DNA of 64,000 nt from CAZPXZ01 sp965221505 (GCA_965221505.1 CBDCSI010000002.1:1550001-1614000); one strand, 5' to 3'; counted from the first letter of the stretch, positions 18,991 to 27,328 are shown. The notes: generated from the letters alone by a model not told the origin. A program made the numbers and translations.

Positions 18991-19932
18991 ATGTCCGAGA
19001 CCTTTCGCGGGAGCTATACCGTAACCGTAACGCCGTTCACCGAGGACGGATCCGCCGTCGACGTCGAAGCCTTCAACCGCTTCGTCGACTGGCAAATCTC
19101 GGTGGGGGTGCCGGGGATCATCGTACTCGGCACCACCGGCGAATTCCTCACGATCGGCGACGACGAACGCTCGCTCCTGGTCGAGACCGCCGTCAAGCGC
19201 TGCGCCGGGCGAATCAAGGTCCTGGTCGGGACGATGAACGCGCACACGCCGACCGCCGTCCGCTACTCCGCCGAGGCGGAAGCGATGGGGGCCGACGGGC
19301 TGATGATCATCCCGCCCTACTACTACACCCCGACGGAGGACGAGATCTTCGGCTACTACCGGGCGATCTGCGAAGCGGTCTCGATCCCGATCATGCTCTA
19401 CAACAACCCGTTCACCTCGAACGTCGACATGTCCGCCCGCCTGGTGGCGCGTCTGACGCGCGCCTTCGAGCAGGTCCGCTACATCAAGGAAGCCTCGATG
19501 GACGTGGGGCGCGTCTTCGACATCATCGAGGAGACCGAAGGCGTGATGAACGTGTTCGCCGGCGAGAGGGTGGTCGAGAGCTACGCGCTGGGCGCGATCG
19601 GCTACGTCAATCCCTACGGAAACTACATCCCGCTCGCCTCGTCCCGGTTCTGCGACTACTGCGTCGAGGGACGGTGGGAAGAGGCGAAGGCGATCCAACG
19701 CAAGATCGACGCCATGCAGCACGTCATTCAGGAAGGGCACCCGACCTACGGTCATCAGTGCTATTCCAAGGCGCTGGCCGCGGCGGCAGGATATCCCGTC
19801 GGCGACGTTCGCCCGCCGTTGACCCGCTTCGACCAGCTCGGCGCGGAGGGACGGGAGCGGCTCGCGAAGCTGACGCCGATCATGGCCGAGCTCGACCGCA
19901 TGGTGGCGGAGTACGAATCGCGGGCCGCCTGA
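18991..19932 (+). CDS. DapA-family (DHDPS/NAL) lyase or deaminase
   Basis: A 313-residue class I aldolase-type TIM barrel of the dihydrodipicolinate synthase/N-acetylneuraminate lyase superfamily. Visible are GTTGEFLTIGDDER, MIIPPYYYTPTEDE, YNNPF and the Schiff-base lysine K166 in YIKEASMD. GGAGGGAGG lies just upstream of the ATG. Genuine lysine-pathway DapA is unlikely: the gene is about 20 residues longer than usual and is paired with a DAO-family oxidase rather than dap genes. The oxidase plus DapA-family combination resembles 4-hydroxyproline degradation (D-hydroxyproline dehydrogenase and its Pyr4H2C deaminase), but the epimerase and semialdehyde dehydrogenase are missing here, so that reading is only a hypothesis. 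Confidence 0.85.
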   Translation: MSETFRGSYTVTVTPFTEDGSAVDVEAFNRFVDWQISVGVPGIIVLGTTGEFLTIGDDERSLLVETAVKRCAGRIKVLVGTMNAHTPTAVRYSAEAEAMGADGLMIIPPYYYTPTEDEIFGYYRAICEAVSIPIMLYNNPFTSNVDMSARLVARLTRAFEQVRYIKEASMDVGRVFDIIEETEGVMNVFAGERVVESYALGAIGYVNPYGNYIPLASSRFCDYCVEGRWEEAKAIQRKIDAMQHVIQEGHPTYGHQCYSKALAAAAGYPVGDVRPPLTRFDQLGAEGRERLAKLTPIMAELDRMVAEYESRAA

Positions 19933-19949
19933 ACCTTCGGACCTGTCCG

Positions 19950-19967
19950 GCCCCCGTCTTCGGGGGC
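19950..19967. terminator. Hairpin terminator candidate downstream of the DapA-family gene
   Basis: A perfect 7-base GC stem (GCCCCCG/CGGGGGC) with a TCTT loop lies 17 bases past the stop codon, between two convergent genes. Confidence 0.65.
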
Positions 19968-19968
19968 A

Positions 19969-19990
19969 GCCCGGCGGCGCGCCGCCGGGC
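19969..19990. terminator. 22-base perfect palindrome, bidirectional terminator candidate
   Basis: Positions 19969-19990 form an uninterrupted self-complementary GC-only sequence (arms begin GCCCGGCGGCG). It lies one base after the preceding hairpin and 11 bases before the stop of the convergent SDR gene, so it would serve transcription arriving from either side. Confidence 0.6.
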
Positions 19991-20001
19991 CGGCGCGAGG
20001 A

Positions 20002-20769
20002 TCAGCGCACGTGGCTGGCGCCGTTCACGTCGATCGTCGCGCCGGAGAGATGGCGGCAGCGGCCGGTGGCGAGAAACGCGGCGAGTTCGCCGAGATCGCT
20101 CGGCGGAACCCATTCCCGCATCTGAAGTCCGGCCGTGATCGCTGCCTCGCCGCCGAGGCTCTCCGCGAAGTCCTCGGACATGCGGGTCCGAACGACGCCG
20201 GGCGCGATGACGTAGGTCAACACGTTCTTCGTGGCGTAGGCGCGCGCGATCGTCTTCGCCACCGCCGTGATCCCCGACTTGGTCGCAGCATAGGCGATGC
20301 CGGCGGGGTTCGAGCTACCGCGCGTCGCCGCCCAGCTTCCCATGCAGATCAGGATGCCGCCGCCGGCCCGCTCGAAGCTGCGCACGGCGTTGCGCATCAG
20401 CCGGGCGGGCGCGAGAAGGTTTACGCGCAGCGCCTCGTCCCAGACCGCGTCCCACTCGGGAGTCCCGGCGTCGATACCGCCGGCGAGACGCATGACCGCC
20501 GCGTTGGCGACCAGGACGTCGACCTTCCCCTTCCACGCGATCGCCCGCTCCCAGAGTTCGTCCGCCGAGGCGGGATCCGTGAAGTCGGCCTGCAAGAGGC
20601 AACGGCGTTCGTCCGGAATCGGCGCCGCGACCGCCTCGGCGCCGGCGCGGTCGCTCGCGTAATGCAGGACGACGTTCGCGTCTTCGCGCGCCACCGCGGA
20701 GGCGATCGCGGCGCCGATGCCTTTCGAGGCACCGGTGACGACTACGGTCTTGCCGCTCAGGCTGGACAT
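20002..20769 (-). CDS. Short-chain dehydrogenase/reductase
   Basis: A 255-residue classical SDR with NAD(P)-binding TGASKGIGAAIASAVARE at the N-terminus and the catalytic Tyr-Lys as YAATKSG about residue 160, preceded by the catalytic Ser in CMGSWAA. The usual NNAG is VANAAV here. It starts 14 bases downstream of the Old Yellow Enzyme stop on the same strand, so the two are co-transcribed. Substrate is unknown. The ATG at 20769 gives the standard N-terminus; the frame stays open far upstream but runs across the neighbouring gene. Confidence 0.88.
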   Translation of the reverse strand: MSSLSGKTVVVTGASKGIGAAIASAVAREDANVVLHYASDRAGAEAVAAPIPDERRCLLQADFTDPASADELWERAIAWKGKVDVLVANAAVMRLAGGIDAGTPEWDAVWDEALRVNLLAPARLMRNAVRSFERAGGGILICMGSWAATRGSSNPAGIAYAATKSGITAVAKTIARAYATKNVLTYVIAPGVVRTRMSEDFAESLGGEAAITAGLQMREWVPPSDLGELAAFLATGRCRHLSGATIDVNGASHVR

Positions 20770-20783
20770 GTTCTCGACTCCTC

Positions 20784-21887
20784 TCAGTTGCGCTTGACGA
20801 AGGGCATCCCGGCCAGGGCCGGGTGGGCACGGGCGTAGGGCGGCGGCAGCGGCGTGTTCTCGCCGAGCTCGACCGCGGCGCGCCAGACCCAGCGCGGGTC
20901 CCACAGCATGGCGCGCGCGAGAGCGACCAGATCTGCCTGACGGGTGCGCAGGATCGTCTCCGCCTGCGCCGGCGCGGTGATCTGGCCGCATGCCATGACC
21001 GGAATGCCCGCGCTCGCGCGCAGCTCCCGCGCGAACTCGACCTGATATCCGGGACCCGTCCGGATCTGCTGTTCCTGTACCAGGCCGCCGCTCGAGACGT
21101 GCACCAGGTCGCATCCGAGCGACTTCAGCTCCCGGACGAACGCGACGGACCGTTTGACGTCCCAGCCTCCCTCCGCCCAGTCGGTGGCCGAGAGGCGGAC
21201 GGTTACGGGGACGTCTTCCGGAACCGCCGAGCGAACGTCCTCGAACACTTCCAGCGGAAACCGCATCCGACCCGTCAGGCTGCCGCCGTAGCCGTCCGTT
21301 CGCCGGTTGGTCAGCGGCGAGAGGAACTGGTGCAGGAGATAGCCGTGCGCGGCGTGAAGCTCGATCAGCTCGAACCCGACCCGAACCGCGCGCTTTGCCG
21401 CGTCCGCGAACTCGCCCCGCACCCGCGCCAGCCCCGCCGCGTCGAGCTCGGAGGGCGCCGCCCAGTGCGGCAGATAGGGAACGGCGCTCGGCGCAAGCGG
21501 GGTCCAGGCGCCTTCCTCCGGCGTCAGCGGCCCTCCGTCCAGCCAGGGAGCCCGGGTGGAGCCCTTTCGGCCGGAATGGCAGAGCTGGATGCCGATCGGG
21601 GTGTCGCTGACCGTCCGGCAACATGCCAACGCGCGGGCAAATCCGGCTTCGTTCTCGTCGGAGTAGAGGCCGGTGCAGTTCGGCGTGATTCGCCCCTCAG
21701 CCGAAACTCCGGTCGCTTCCGCGATCAGGAGACCCGGGCCGGCGAGCGCCAGATGCCCGAGATGCATCAGGTGCCAGTCTCCCGGCGATCCGTCGGTCGC
21801 GGAATACTGGCACATCGGCGCAACCGCGATGCGGTTGGGCATCCGAAGGCCCCGGAGCGCAAACGGCGAGAACAGGCGAGAGGTCAT
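20784..21887 (-). CDS. Old Yellow Enzyme-type NADH:flavin oxidoreductase (YqjM class)
   Basis: A 367-residue FMN-dependent ene-reductase. RIAVAPMCQYSATDG carries the cysteine that marks the thermophilic-like/YqjM class, LIELHAAHGYLLHQFLSP and NRRTDGYGGSL are the conserved FMN and substrate regions, and ADLVALARAMLWDPRW closes the barrel. Such enzymes reduce activated C=C bonds (enones, maleimides, nitro compounds) with NAD(P)H. It lies between two SDR genes on the same strand, suggesting a small reductive or degradative unit. Confidence 0.92.
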   Translation of the reverse strand: MTSRLFSPFALRGLRMPNRIAVAPMCQYSATDGSPGDWHLMHLGHLALAGPGLLIAEATGVSAEGRITPNCTGLYSDENEAGFARALACCRTVSDTPIGIQLCHSGRKGSTRAPWLDGGPLTPEEGAWTPLAPSAVPYLPHWAAPSELDAAGLARVRGEFADAAKRAVRVGFELIELHAAHGYLLHQFLSPLTNRRTDGYGGSLTGRMRFPLEVFEDVRSAVPEDVPVTVRLSATDWAEGGWDVKRSVAFVRELKSLGCDLVHVSSGGLVQEQQIRTGPGYQVEFARELRASAGIPVMACGQITAPAQAETILRTRQADLVALARAMLWDPRWVWRAAVELGENTPLPPPYARAHPALAGMPFVKRN

Positions 21888-22034
21888 GAACGGATTCCGG
21901 CTCCGGTGCGGTCGGCGGTCTGGCGGGAGGCGGCGCTCCGTCCCGTGGATCGGGATCTGCGACGCTTCGAGAGCCGCCTACCTTGGCAGATGTTCGCGCG
22001 TCCGGCAATTCCGCCGATCGGGGCGGCTCGGCCG

Positions 22035-22826
22035 TCACCCCGTCCCGCAATCCACGGGCAGCAACGCTCCGCTGACGCCGGCCGAAAGATCCGAGGCGAG
22101 AAAGAGCGCGGCGCCGGCCACGTCGCTCGCCGTGGCGATGCGACCCAGCGCGGTCTCCTCGGCCAGGCCGGCGAGCGCAACCGGGCGCTCCGGTCCTCCT
22201 CCGGCGTGGCGGGCGTCGATTCGGGAGAGCAGCGCGTCGGTCGCGACAGGACCGGGCCCGATCGCGTTGACCCGGATTCCGTCGGCTCCCATGTCGAGGG
22301 CGGCCGCGCGCGCGAGACCGAGCGCGGCGTGTTTGGTGGCCGTATAGAGCGCCTGCCGCGGATGCGCCTTGTGCGCGTTGAGGGACGCCATGACGACGAC
22401 GGCCCCGGCTCCGGAGCGGGCGAGAGCGGGCGCGAAACATTTCAGCGAGAGGGCGACGCCGGCCACGTTGACGCGAAAGACGCGGTCCCACTCCTGCAGG
22501 TCCAGCGCTTCGATCCTGCGCCAGGGCGGCACGACTCCTGCGTTGGCCACCAGGACGTCGACCGCTTCGATGCGCGCGGCGATGCCGGTCATCGTCTCTT
22601 GGGCGTCGGGCGCCGCGAGGTCGCAGGCCGCAGCCTGCCAGCCGGACGGCAACCGGGCTTGCGCCAGCGCGTCCGGCAGGTCGACGACGACGAGTCGAGC
22701 GCCGGCTTCGTGGAATCGATCCGCGATCGCGCGGCCGAGGCCGCGGGCGCCGCCGGTGATTACGGCGCACCGGCCGTCGAGGAGCGCTTCGGGGGCCGGG
22801 CCGGTTCCGACATGGGTCGGGGGCAT
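22035..22826 (-). CDS. Short-chain dehydrogenase/reductase
   Basis: A 263-residue SDR with cofactor motif TGGARGLGRAIADRFHEAG, VANAGVVPP, the catalytic Ser in VMASLNAH and 13 residues later Tyr and Lys in YTATKHA. The Asp at the end of strand two (VVVDLPD) suggests NAD+ preference. It lies 147 bases upstream of the Old Yellow Enzyme gene on the same strand. It differs clearly in sequence from the SDR at 20.0-20.8 kb, so it is not a recent duplicate. Substrate unknown. Confidence 0.88.
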   Translation of the reverse strand: MPPTHVGTGPAPEALLDGRCAVITGGARGLGRAIADRFHEAGARLVVVDLPDALAQARLPSGWQAAACDLAAPDAQETMTGIAARIEAVDVLVANAGVVPPWRRIEALDLQEWDRVFRVNVAGVALSLKCFAPALARSGAGAVVVMASLNAHKAHPRQALYTATKHAALGLARAAALDMGADGIRVNAIGPGPVATDALLSRIDARHAGGGPERPVALAGLAEETALGRIATASDVAGAALFLASDLSAGVSGALLPVDCGTG

Positions 22827-23158
22827 CGATAGGGTTCCGTCAGGGGGTGTTTCTCGCCGGGAGGGTCGTCGGGATCATAGCCGTCTCCGACATCGTCGGC
22901 ATTCGAATACGGCGCATCGATCCCGAACGCTGCGATTTTCGGCGACCGAAGCCTCCTGGCATCTGCCCGTAGCTCGCATGACGCTGGTGTGGTTCGAAGT
23001 TCTGCCTTCCCTTGCGTGGAAGCGCGTCTGTCCTGCCCCGGATCGGCTCTGCGCCTCGTGACACGCGACTCGCCGGCGCAGGCCGTTCGCGCCCTGATCG
23101 AGACGGCCCTGCGACGAGGGCGGGCCGCGTCCGGCCCCGAGGCGACGGCGGCGGTAGC
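22827..23158. other. Intergenic stretch, nothing recognised
   Basis: Between the SDR start and the 3' end of the first small coiled-coil gene. No convincing gene, tRNA or terminator was found. Confidence 0.4.
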
Positions 23159-23583
23159 TCAGATTCGAATCAGAAATCCCAGTACGGCTACCGCACCCGC
23201 CACGAACCCCGCGGTGGCCAGCAGTTGCCGAAAGCTCCGATCCGCATTCTCTTTCTGGGAGCGGGCGATTACTTTCTCCAGAACCGCAAATTGGCTTCCA
23301 AAGTCCGCATGCCACTGCGCAACGTCTGTCTTCAGGCGAGCAAATTCTGTGTTCATGTCGGACTTCAGATGCGCAATGTCGGTCCTGAATTCCGCTTGTT
23401 TGGTCTCCATGCGTTCCTCCAGGGCGGCGAGCTTGGCGGCCAGATCCGTATAGTCCTTGCTCCCGGTTCCGCTCCTGTCATGCAGTGTAGAACGGGAGGC
23501 GAGTCTGAGTCGCCATGCTGCGGGCGGACGGGCCGTGCGGCGCCGGGCGCCTGTGCGGCGGAATTCGCGTCGCGATTCGGCCT
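23139..23583. repeat. Direct repeat unit 1 (small coiled-coil gene)
   Basis: This segment and 23617-24003 are diverged direct repeats, each carrying one small coiled-coil gene on the minus strand and the same upstream sequence (CCATGCTGC...GCGTCGCGATTCGGCCT). Differences include a 54-base in-frame indel in the gene and a 5-base insertion near the start of unit 1. Confidence 0.8.
23159..23410 (-). CDS. Small coiled-coil protein with C-terminal membrane anchor, copy 1
   Basis: The 83-residue product has a charged helical, coiled-coil-like N-terminus (METKQAEFRTDIAHLKSDM and so on) and one C-terminal transmembrane helix (LLATAGFVAGAVAVLGFLIRI) preceded by a conserved SQKENADRSF linker. The layout resembles phage XhlA-type or DUF1640-like membrane coiled coils, but I do not recognise a function. 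It is a tandem paralog of the gene at 23638. Relative to that copy, a 5-base insertion follows the equivalent of its start codon (complement of 23479-23481) and shifts the frame, so translation must begin at the internal ATG at 23410, which has GGAGG five bases upstream. It also has 18 extra coiled-coil residues. Confidence 0.7.
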   Translation of the reverse strand: METKQAEFRTDIAHLKSDMNTEFARLKTDVAQWHADFGSQFAVLEKVIARSQKENADRSFRQLLATAGFVAGAVAVLGFLIRI

Positions 23584-23616
23584 GATGCAGACGATGGAGT
23601 CACCGAGTCCGGCCCC

Positions 23617-24003
23617 GGAGGCGACGACAACGGTGGCTCAGGTTCGAATCAGAAATCCCAGTATGGCTACCGCTCCCGCCACGAACCCCGCGGTGGCCAG
23701 CAGTTGCAGAAAGCTCCGATCCGCATTCTCCTTTTGGGAACGGACGATTACGTTCTCCAGAGCCGCAAGTCGGCTTGCCATGTCCGCCTTCAGTTGCGCA
23801 ATGTCGGTCTTGTATTCCGCTTGCCTGGTCTCCATGCCTTCCTCCCGGGCGGCGAGCTTGGCGGCCAGATCGGCATGGTCCGTGCCCCCTATTCCACTCA
23901 TGGAAAGCAGCGTAGCACAGTGGGGGGTATGTGGCCATGCTGCGGCGGACGGGCCGTGCGACGCCGGGTGCCTATGCGGCGGAATTCGCGTCGCGATTCG
24001 GCC
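23617..24003. repeat. Direct repeat unit 2 (small coiled-coil gene)
   Basis: Second copy of the repeat described for 23139-23583. Its right end lies about 100 bases from the decayed integrase gene. Confidence 0.8.
23638..23901 (-). CDS. Small coiled-coil protein with C-terminal membrane anchor, copy 2
   Basis: An 87-residue paralog of the preceding small protein, with the same SQKENADRSF linker and transmembrane tail (LLATAGFVAGAVAILGFLIRT). It begins MSGIGGTDHADLAAKLAARE; an internal ATG (residue 23) also has a GGGAGG ahead of it, so both copies could initiate at METK/METR. Compared with copy 1 it lacks an 18-residue coiled-coil segment. The homology includes about 70 bases upstream of each gene, so promoter and gene were duplicated together. 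Function unknown; the membrane-anchored coiled coil suggests a scaffold or holin-accessory-like role, which is speculation. Confidence 0.7.
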   Translation of the reverse strand: MSGIGGTDHADLAAKLAAREEGMETRQAEYKTDIAQLKADMASRLAALENVIVRSQKENADRSFLQLLATAGFVAGAVAILGFLIRT

Positions 24004-24100
24004 TTGCGCAGCCGGCCGCCTGGATCGCCGCTGCGAGCCGCGGTTTCGCTCCCGCTCCTATCCTTGTCGCCGCGCAGTGCGAGACGCTACGCTACGCCGT

Positions 24101-24610
24101 ATGTCCCGCACCCGGCCCCGCGAACGCCAGCCCGTCGACGACCGCGGCACGAAGCGCCTCACATCCGCAGAGCGGAAGCGCGTCTTCGCCGTCGCGGCCG
24201 GCGCCGAACCGAATGCCCCGGCCTTCGCTCGGACTCCGCCCCGAAGGGGCGCCCGCGTCGCCGGGGTTTCCGGGGACCGCGTCACGGAGGTCCGCCTCCT
24301 CGCGGCCCGAGAACCGACCCTGACGCGCCTGGGCGAGTCCAGGCGCAAAATTCCAATCCCCGGCCGACCGGGGTGCGCCCCGGAGCCGGTCCGTGCGCTT
24401 CGCGGAGCCGGAGCGATGACCGATTCGCGTCTCTGGTCGCGCACCGCCGCCTGCCGGAAGTTCGTCCGGATCGCGGCCGATGCCGGCATCGAAGGCCGCC
24501 GCGCGGATCCGAAGGGTCTCCGCCTGAGACTCGGCGGCGCCGCGGTTACGGCCAATCTGCCGCGATCGACCGTCGAAGCGGCGCTCGGACGCGCCGGCCC
24601 CGGCAGGTAG
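24101..24610 (+). pseudogene. Decayed tyrosine recombinase (XerC/integrase-like)
   Basis: The 169-codon frame resembles a short phage-type integrase catalytic domain throughout. RLTSAERKRVFAVAA matches the usual LTPAER opening. WSRTAACRKFVRIAADAGIEG and ADPKGLRLRLGGAAV match the region normally reading TPKGLRHGFGVAAV, and ALGRAGPGR corresponds to WLGHA. The catalytic set is lost: the His of RHGFG is Leu, the His of LGHA is Arg, and the frame ends before the nucleophilic Tyr. There is no internal stop, so it may still be translated, but it cannot be an active recombinase. It is probably the relic of an integrated element that once accompanied the duplicated small genes. Confidence 0.6.
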
Positions 24611-24654
24611 CGGGCCTGGCCCGGTTCGACGAATCCTTGCCGCGGGAGAGATTC

Positions 24655-25641
24655 ATGGCGCCCGGTTCGCAGAATCCCGCTTCGCTCCGCGTGGTCGTTC
24701 TCGGCGGCGGCGCCATCGGGCTCGGGTTGGCCTCCACCGTGTTGAGCGCCGGCGGAGGTGTGGACCTCGTCGAGCCGGACGACTCCGCTCGGGCGGCGGC
24801 CGGCTCGGGAATCGAGGCGCATCTGGCCGACATTCGGACGGCGGGACACCCTGTACGGGATGACGGAGCCGCACTCTCCCGTCTCCGGGTTTATCCCGCG
24901 CTCGGCGATGCGGCCCCCGATCCCTCGCTGGTGCTTGAGGCCGCTCCCGAGCGGTTGTCCCTCAAGCGCAGCCTGTTCGCGGGGATCCTACGCTGGGCGG
25001 GAGGCGATACTCCCGTGGCGACGACTTCCTCCGCGCTCACCGTATCCGAGATCGTCGACCAACCGGAGGACCAGGCGCAGTGCCTCAACGCGCATTGCTT
25101 CAACCCGCCGTCCGTTCTCCGGGCGATCGAATGCGTGCCCGGACCCGGCACCCGTCCCGAGACGACGGAGACCGCCACGCGGATTCTCGGGACCCTGGGC
25201 TTCGAGCCGGTGCTTCTCTCGCACGCGATCCCGGCATTCGTCGGCAACCGGCTGCAGGGGGCGGTGTTGCGCGAGGCCTACCGGCTGGTCGACGCCGGGG
25301 TCGTCGACGTCGAGGGGCTGGATCGGCTGGTCCGGGAAACGCTCGGGCCGCGCTGGGCGCTGTCGGGCCCCTTCGAGACGGCGGAACTCAACACGCCCGG
25401 GGGAATCCGGGGGCACGCGGCCCGCATGGGTCCGGCCTACGGCGCGATCGGCGAGGCGCTCGGGGAGCGCGAGCCGTACTGGTCAGGGGCGCTGGTGGAA
25501 CGGGTCGAAGCGGAACGCCGGGCGCTGCTTCCGGAATCCGGCATACCGGCCCGAGCCGCGTGGCGACGCCGGGCGCTCGCCCGGCTGACGGCAGCCCGCC
25601 GGGCCATTCTGGCGGACGCGCCGGAGCCGGAAGAGGAGTGA
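24655..25641 (+). CDS. 3-hydroxyacyl-CoA dehydrogenase-family NAD-binding protein
   Basis: The 328-residue protein has the two-domain layout of 3-hydroxyacyl-CoA dehydrogenase and the related carnitine dehydrogenase and L-gulonate 3-dehydrogenase. An N-terminal Rossmann motif VVVLGGGAIGLGLASTVLSAG is followed by VEPDDS (Asp for NAD+). The catalytic His lies in NAHCFNPP, and IPAFVGNRLQGAVLREAYRLVDAG starts the helical domain. It lacks a hydratase fusion and has a shortened second domain, like the carnitine/gulonate enzymes. It is convergent with the sugar-transporter cassette, so a role in hydroxy-acid or polyol catabolism is plausible but not shown. Confidence 0.85.
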   Translation: MAPGSQNPASLRVVVLGGGAIGLGLASTVLSAGGGVDLVEPDDSARAAAGSGIEAHLADIRTAGHPVRDDGAALSRLRVYPALGDAAPDPSLVLEAAPERLSLKRSLFAGILRWAGGDTPVATTSSALTVSEIVDQPEDQAQCLNAHCFNPPSVLRAIECVPGPGTRPETTETATRILGTLGFEPVLLSHAIPAFVGNRLQGAVLREAYRLVDAGVVDVEGLDRLVRETLGPRWALSGPFETAELNTPGGIRGHAARMGPAYGAIGEALGEREPYWSGALVERVEAERRALLPESGIPARAAWRRRALARLTAARRAILADAPEPEEE

Positions 25642-25729
25642 ATCGCGGCGGGTGCGAGGTTCGTTTCGGACGCGCCGCGGACGCGCGCCGGCGGACTTTC
25701 GGAACGCGCCCGGACGCGTTGGGCCGGAA

Positions 25730-27328
25730 TCAGGGAGCGTCGGCCAGGACGTGCGCCGCGCCCTTCTCGCCGATCATGATCGCGGCGGCGTTGGTGTTGG
25801 CCGTGACGATGCGCGGCATGACGGACGCGTCGATCACCCGCAGCCGCTCCAGGCCGTGGACGCGAAGGCGGGAATCGACGACGGCGTCGTCTCCGGCGCC
25901 CATCCGGCAGGTTCCGACCGGGTGCAGGAGCGACAGGCCGGCGCGGCGGCAGTAGTCCAGCATCTGCGCGTCGGTCTCGACCTCCGGTCCCGGCGAGAGC
26001 TCCTGCACGATATGCCGGGAGAGGGGTTCGGTCTGCGAGATGCGCCGGCCGAACCGAAGGCCGGCGACGGCGGCTTTCCGGTCGGCTTCGGAGGCGAAAA
26101 AGTTGAACTGCAGCGCCGGCTGCTCGCCGGGGTCGGAACTCCGGATCCGCACGTGCCCGCAGGCTTCGGGTCGCATGTGCTCGGCGAGTATGGTGAAGCC
26201 GGAGAAGGGGCGGGGTTTGAGGGTTTCGTCCGTGCACCAGGCCATGAAGGTGATCATCATGTCGGGCGTCGGAATCTCGGGCGACGAACGGACGAACGTG
26301 TTGGAGTAGTTGCCGTTGTCGGCGAAGGGTCCCGTGCGGAAGAGCAGGTAGCGAAGCAGCTGTACGCCGCCGCGAAGCGGATAGTTGTACAGGTCGTTGA
26401 CCGTCTCCTTCAGGCTCGAGCGGAACTCCAGCCCGACGCCGAAATGGTCCTGGAGATTCTCGCCGACGCCGGGCAGATCGTGCACGACCTCGATCCCGCG
26501 ATCCCGTAGCAACGCTTCCGGGCCGACGCCCGAGATCTGGAGCAATTGCGGGGAGTTGAAGGTGCCGGCGCAGAGGAGGACTTCGGCGCGCGCTTCCGCC
26601 CGGCGGGCGCCCGACCGGTCGCGCCAGGCGACGCCGGTCGCCCTTCGGCCGGAGAACAGGATCCTCTCCACCAGCGCGCGCAGGACGATGCGTACGTTCC
26701 GGCTTGCGGGCGGCCTGAGGTATCCGGCCGCGGAACTCCACCGCCGCCCGCGCCGGGTGGTGGTCTGCACGTAGCCCGTACCTAGCTGCGAGGCGCCGTT
26801 GAAGTCGTCGTTTCGCGGCACCCCCAGCCGCTCCGAGGCGGCGTGAAACGCTTCGCCGAGGCGGTGCGGAGAGGGGAGGTCGGAGACGGAGATCGGGCCG
26901 CCCACGCCGTGCCATTCGTCGGCGCCGCGCTCCTGGTCCTCGCAAGACTTGAAGTAGGGAAGGACGTCGTCCCAATCCCATCCGACGCAACCGAACTCGC
27001 GCCAGCGGTCGAAGTCCTCCGGCTGGCCGCGCATGTAGATCATGCCGTTGATGGAGGCGGTGCCGCCGAGGACCTTGCCCCTCGGCTGAAACAGGCGCCG
27101 GCCGTTCAGATGCGGCTCCGGCTCGCTGGTGTAGCACCAGTTGACCGCCGGGTTGGCGTAGAGCTTCGAGTAGCCGAGGGGGACGTGGATCCAGGGGCTC
27201 CGATCGGATCCGCCCGCCTCCAGGAGGAGCACCCGCTTGCCGGCCTCGCCGAGCCGCCCGGCGACGGCGCACCCGGCGGAGCCGGCGCCGATCACGATGT
27301 AGTCGTAGCGTTCGCTGCCAGCCGCCAC
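25730..27328 (-). CDS. GMC-family FAD oxidoreductase (choline/alcohol dehydrogenase-like)
   Basis: A 532-residue glucose-methanol-choline oxidoreductase. It opens with YDYIVIGAGSAGCAVAGRL and LLLEAGG (FAD fold), carries the signature PRGKVLGGTASINGMIYMRG and the second signature GTFNSPQLLQISGVGP, and has the active-site His in LLHPVGTCRMG. Oxidation of a primary or polyol alcohol is the expected chemistry. The start is a GTG at 27328 behind GGAGGGAG. It is the last gene of a five-gene minus-strand cassette with a Gfo/Idh/MocA dehydrogenase and a sugar ABC transporter, suggesting that the imported compound is oxidised by both. Confidence 0.92.
   Translation of the reverse strand: MAAGSERYDYIVIGAGSAGCAVAGRLGEAGKRVLLLEAGGSDRSPWIHVPLGYSKLYANPAVNWCYTSEPEPHLNGRRLFQPRGKVLGGTASINGMIYMRGQPEDFDRWREFGCVGWDWDDVLPYFKSCEDQERGADEWHGVGGPISVSDLPSPHRLGEAFHAASERLGVPRNDDFNGASQLGTGYVQTTTRRGRRWSSAAGYLRPPASRNVRIVLRALVERILFSGRRATGVAWRDRSGARRAEARAEVLLCAGTFNSPQLLQISGVGPEALLRDRGIEVVHDLPGVGENLQDHFGVGLEFRSSLKETVNDLYNYPLRGGVQLLRYLLFRTGPFADNGNYSNTFVRSSPEIPTPDMMITFMAWCTDETLKPRPFSGFTILAEHMRPEACGHVRIRSSDPGEQPALQFNFFASEADRKAAVAGLRFGRRISQTEPLSRHIVQELSPGPEVETDAQMLDYCRRAGLSLLHPVGTCRMGAGDDAVVDSRLRVHGLERLRVIDASVMPRIVTANTNAAAIMIGEKGAAHVLADAP

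Noticed and set aside
17723..19932. Firm assignment to 4-hydroxyproline degradation
   Set aside because: Only the oxidase and DapA-family partner fit; no hydroxyproline epimerase or alpha-ketoglutarate semialdehyde dehydrogenase is present, and the GcvP-like pair has no place in that pathway.
20002..22826. The two SDR genes as a recent duplication
   Set aside because: Beyond the common SDR motifs their sequences differ throughout, including the NNAG region and C-termini.
23151..23195. Inverted repeat GCGGTAGC...GCTACCGC with a GATTCGAATC palindrome at the end of small coiled-coil copy 1
   Set aside because: It overlaps the 3' coding end and is only partly kept in copy 2, so it is more likely a coding coincidence than a terminator or tRNA.
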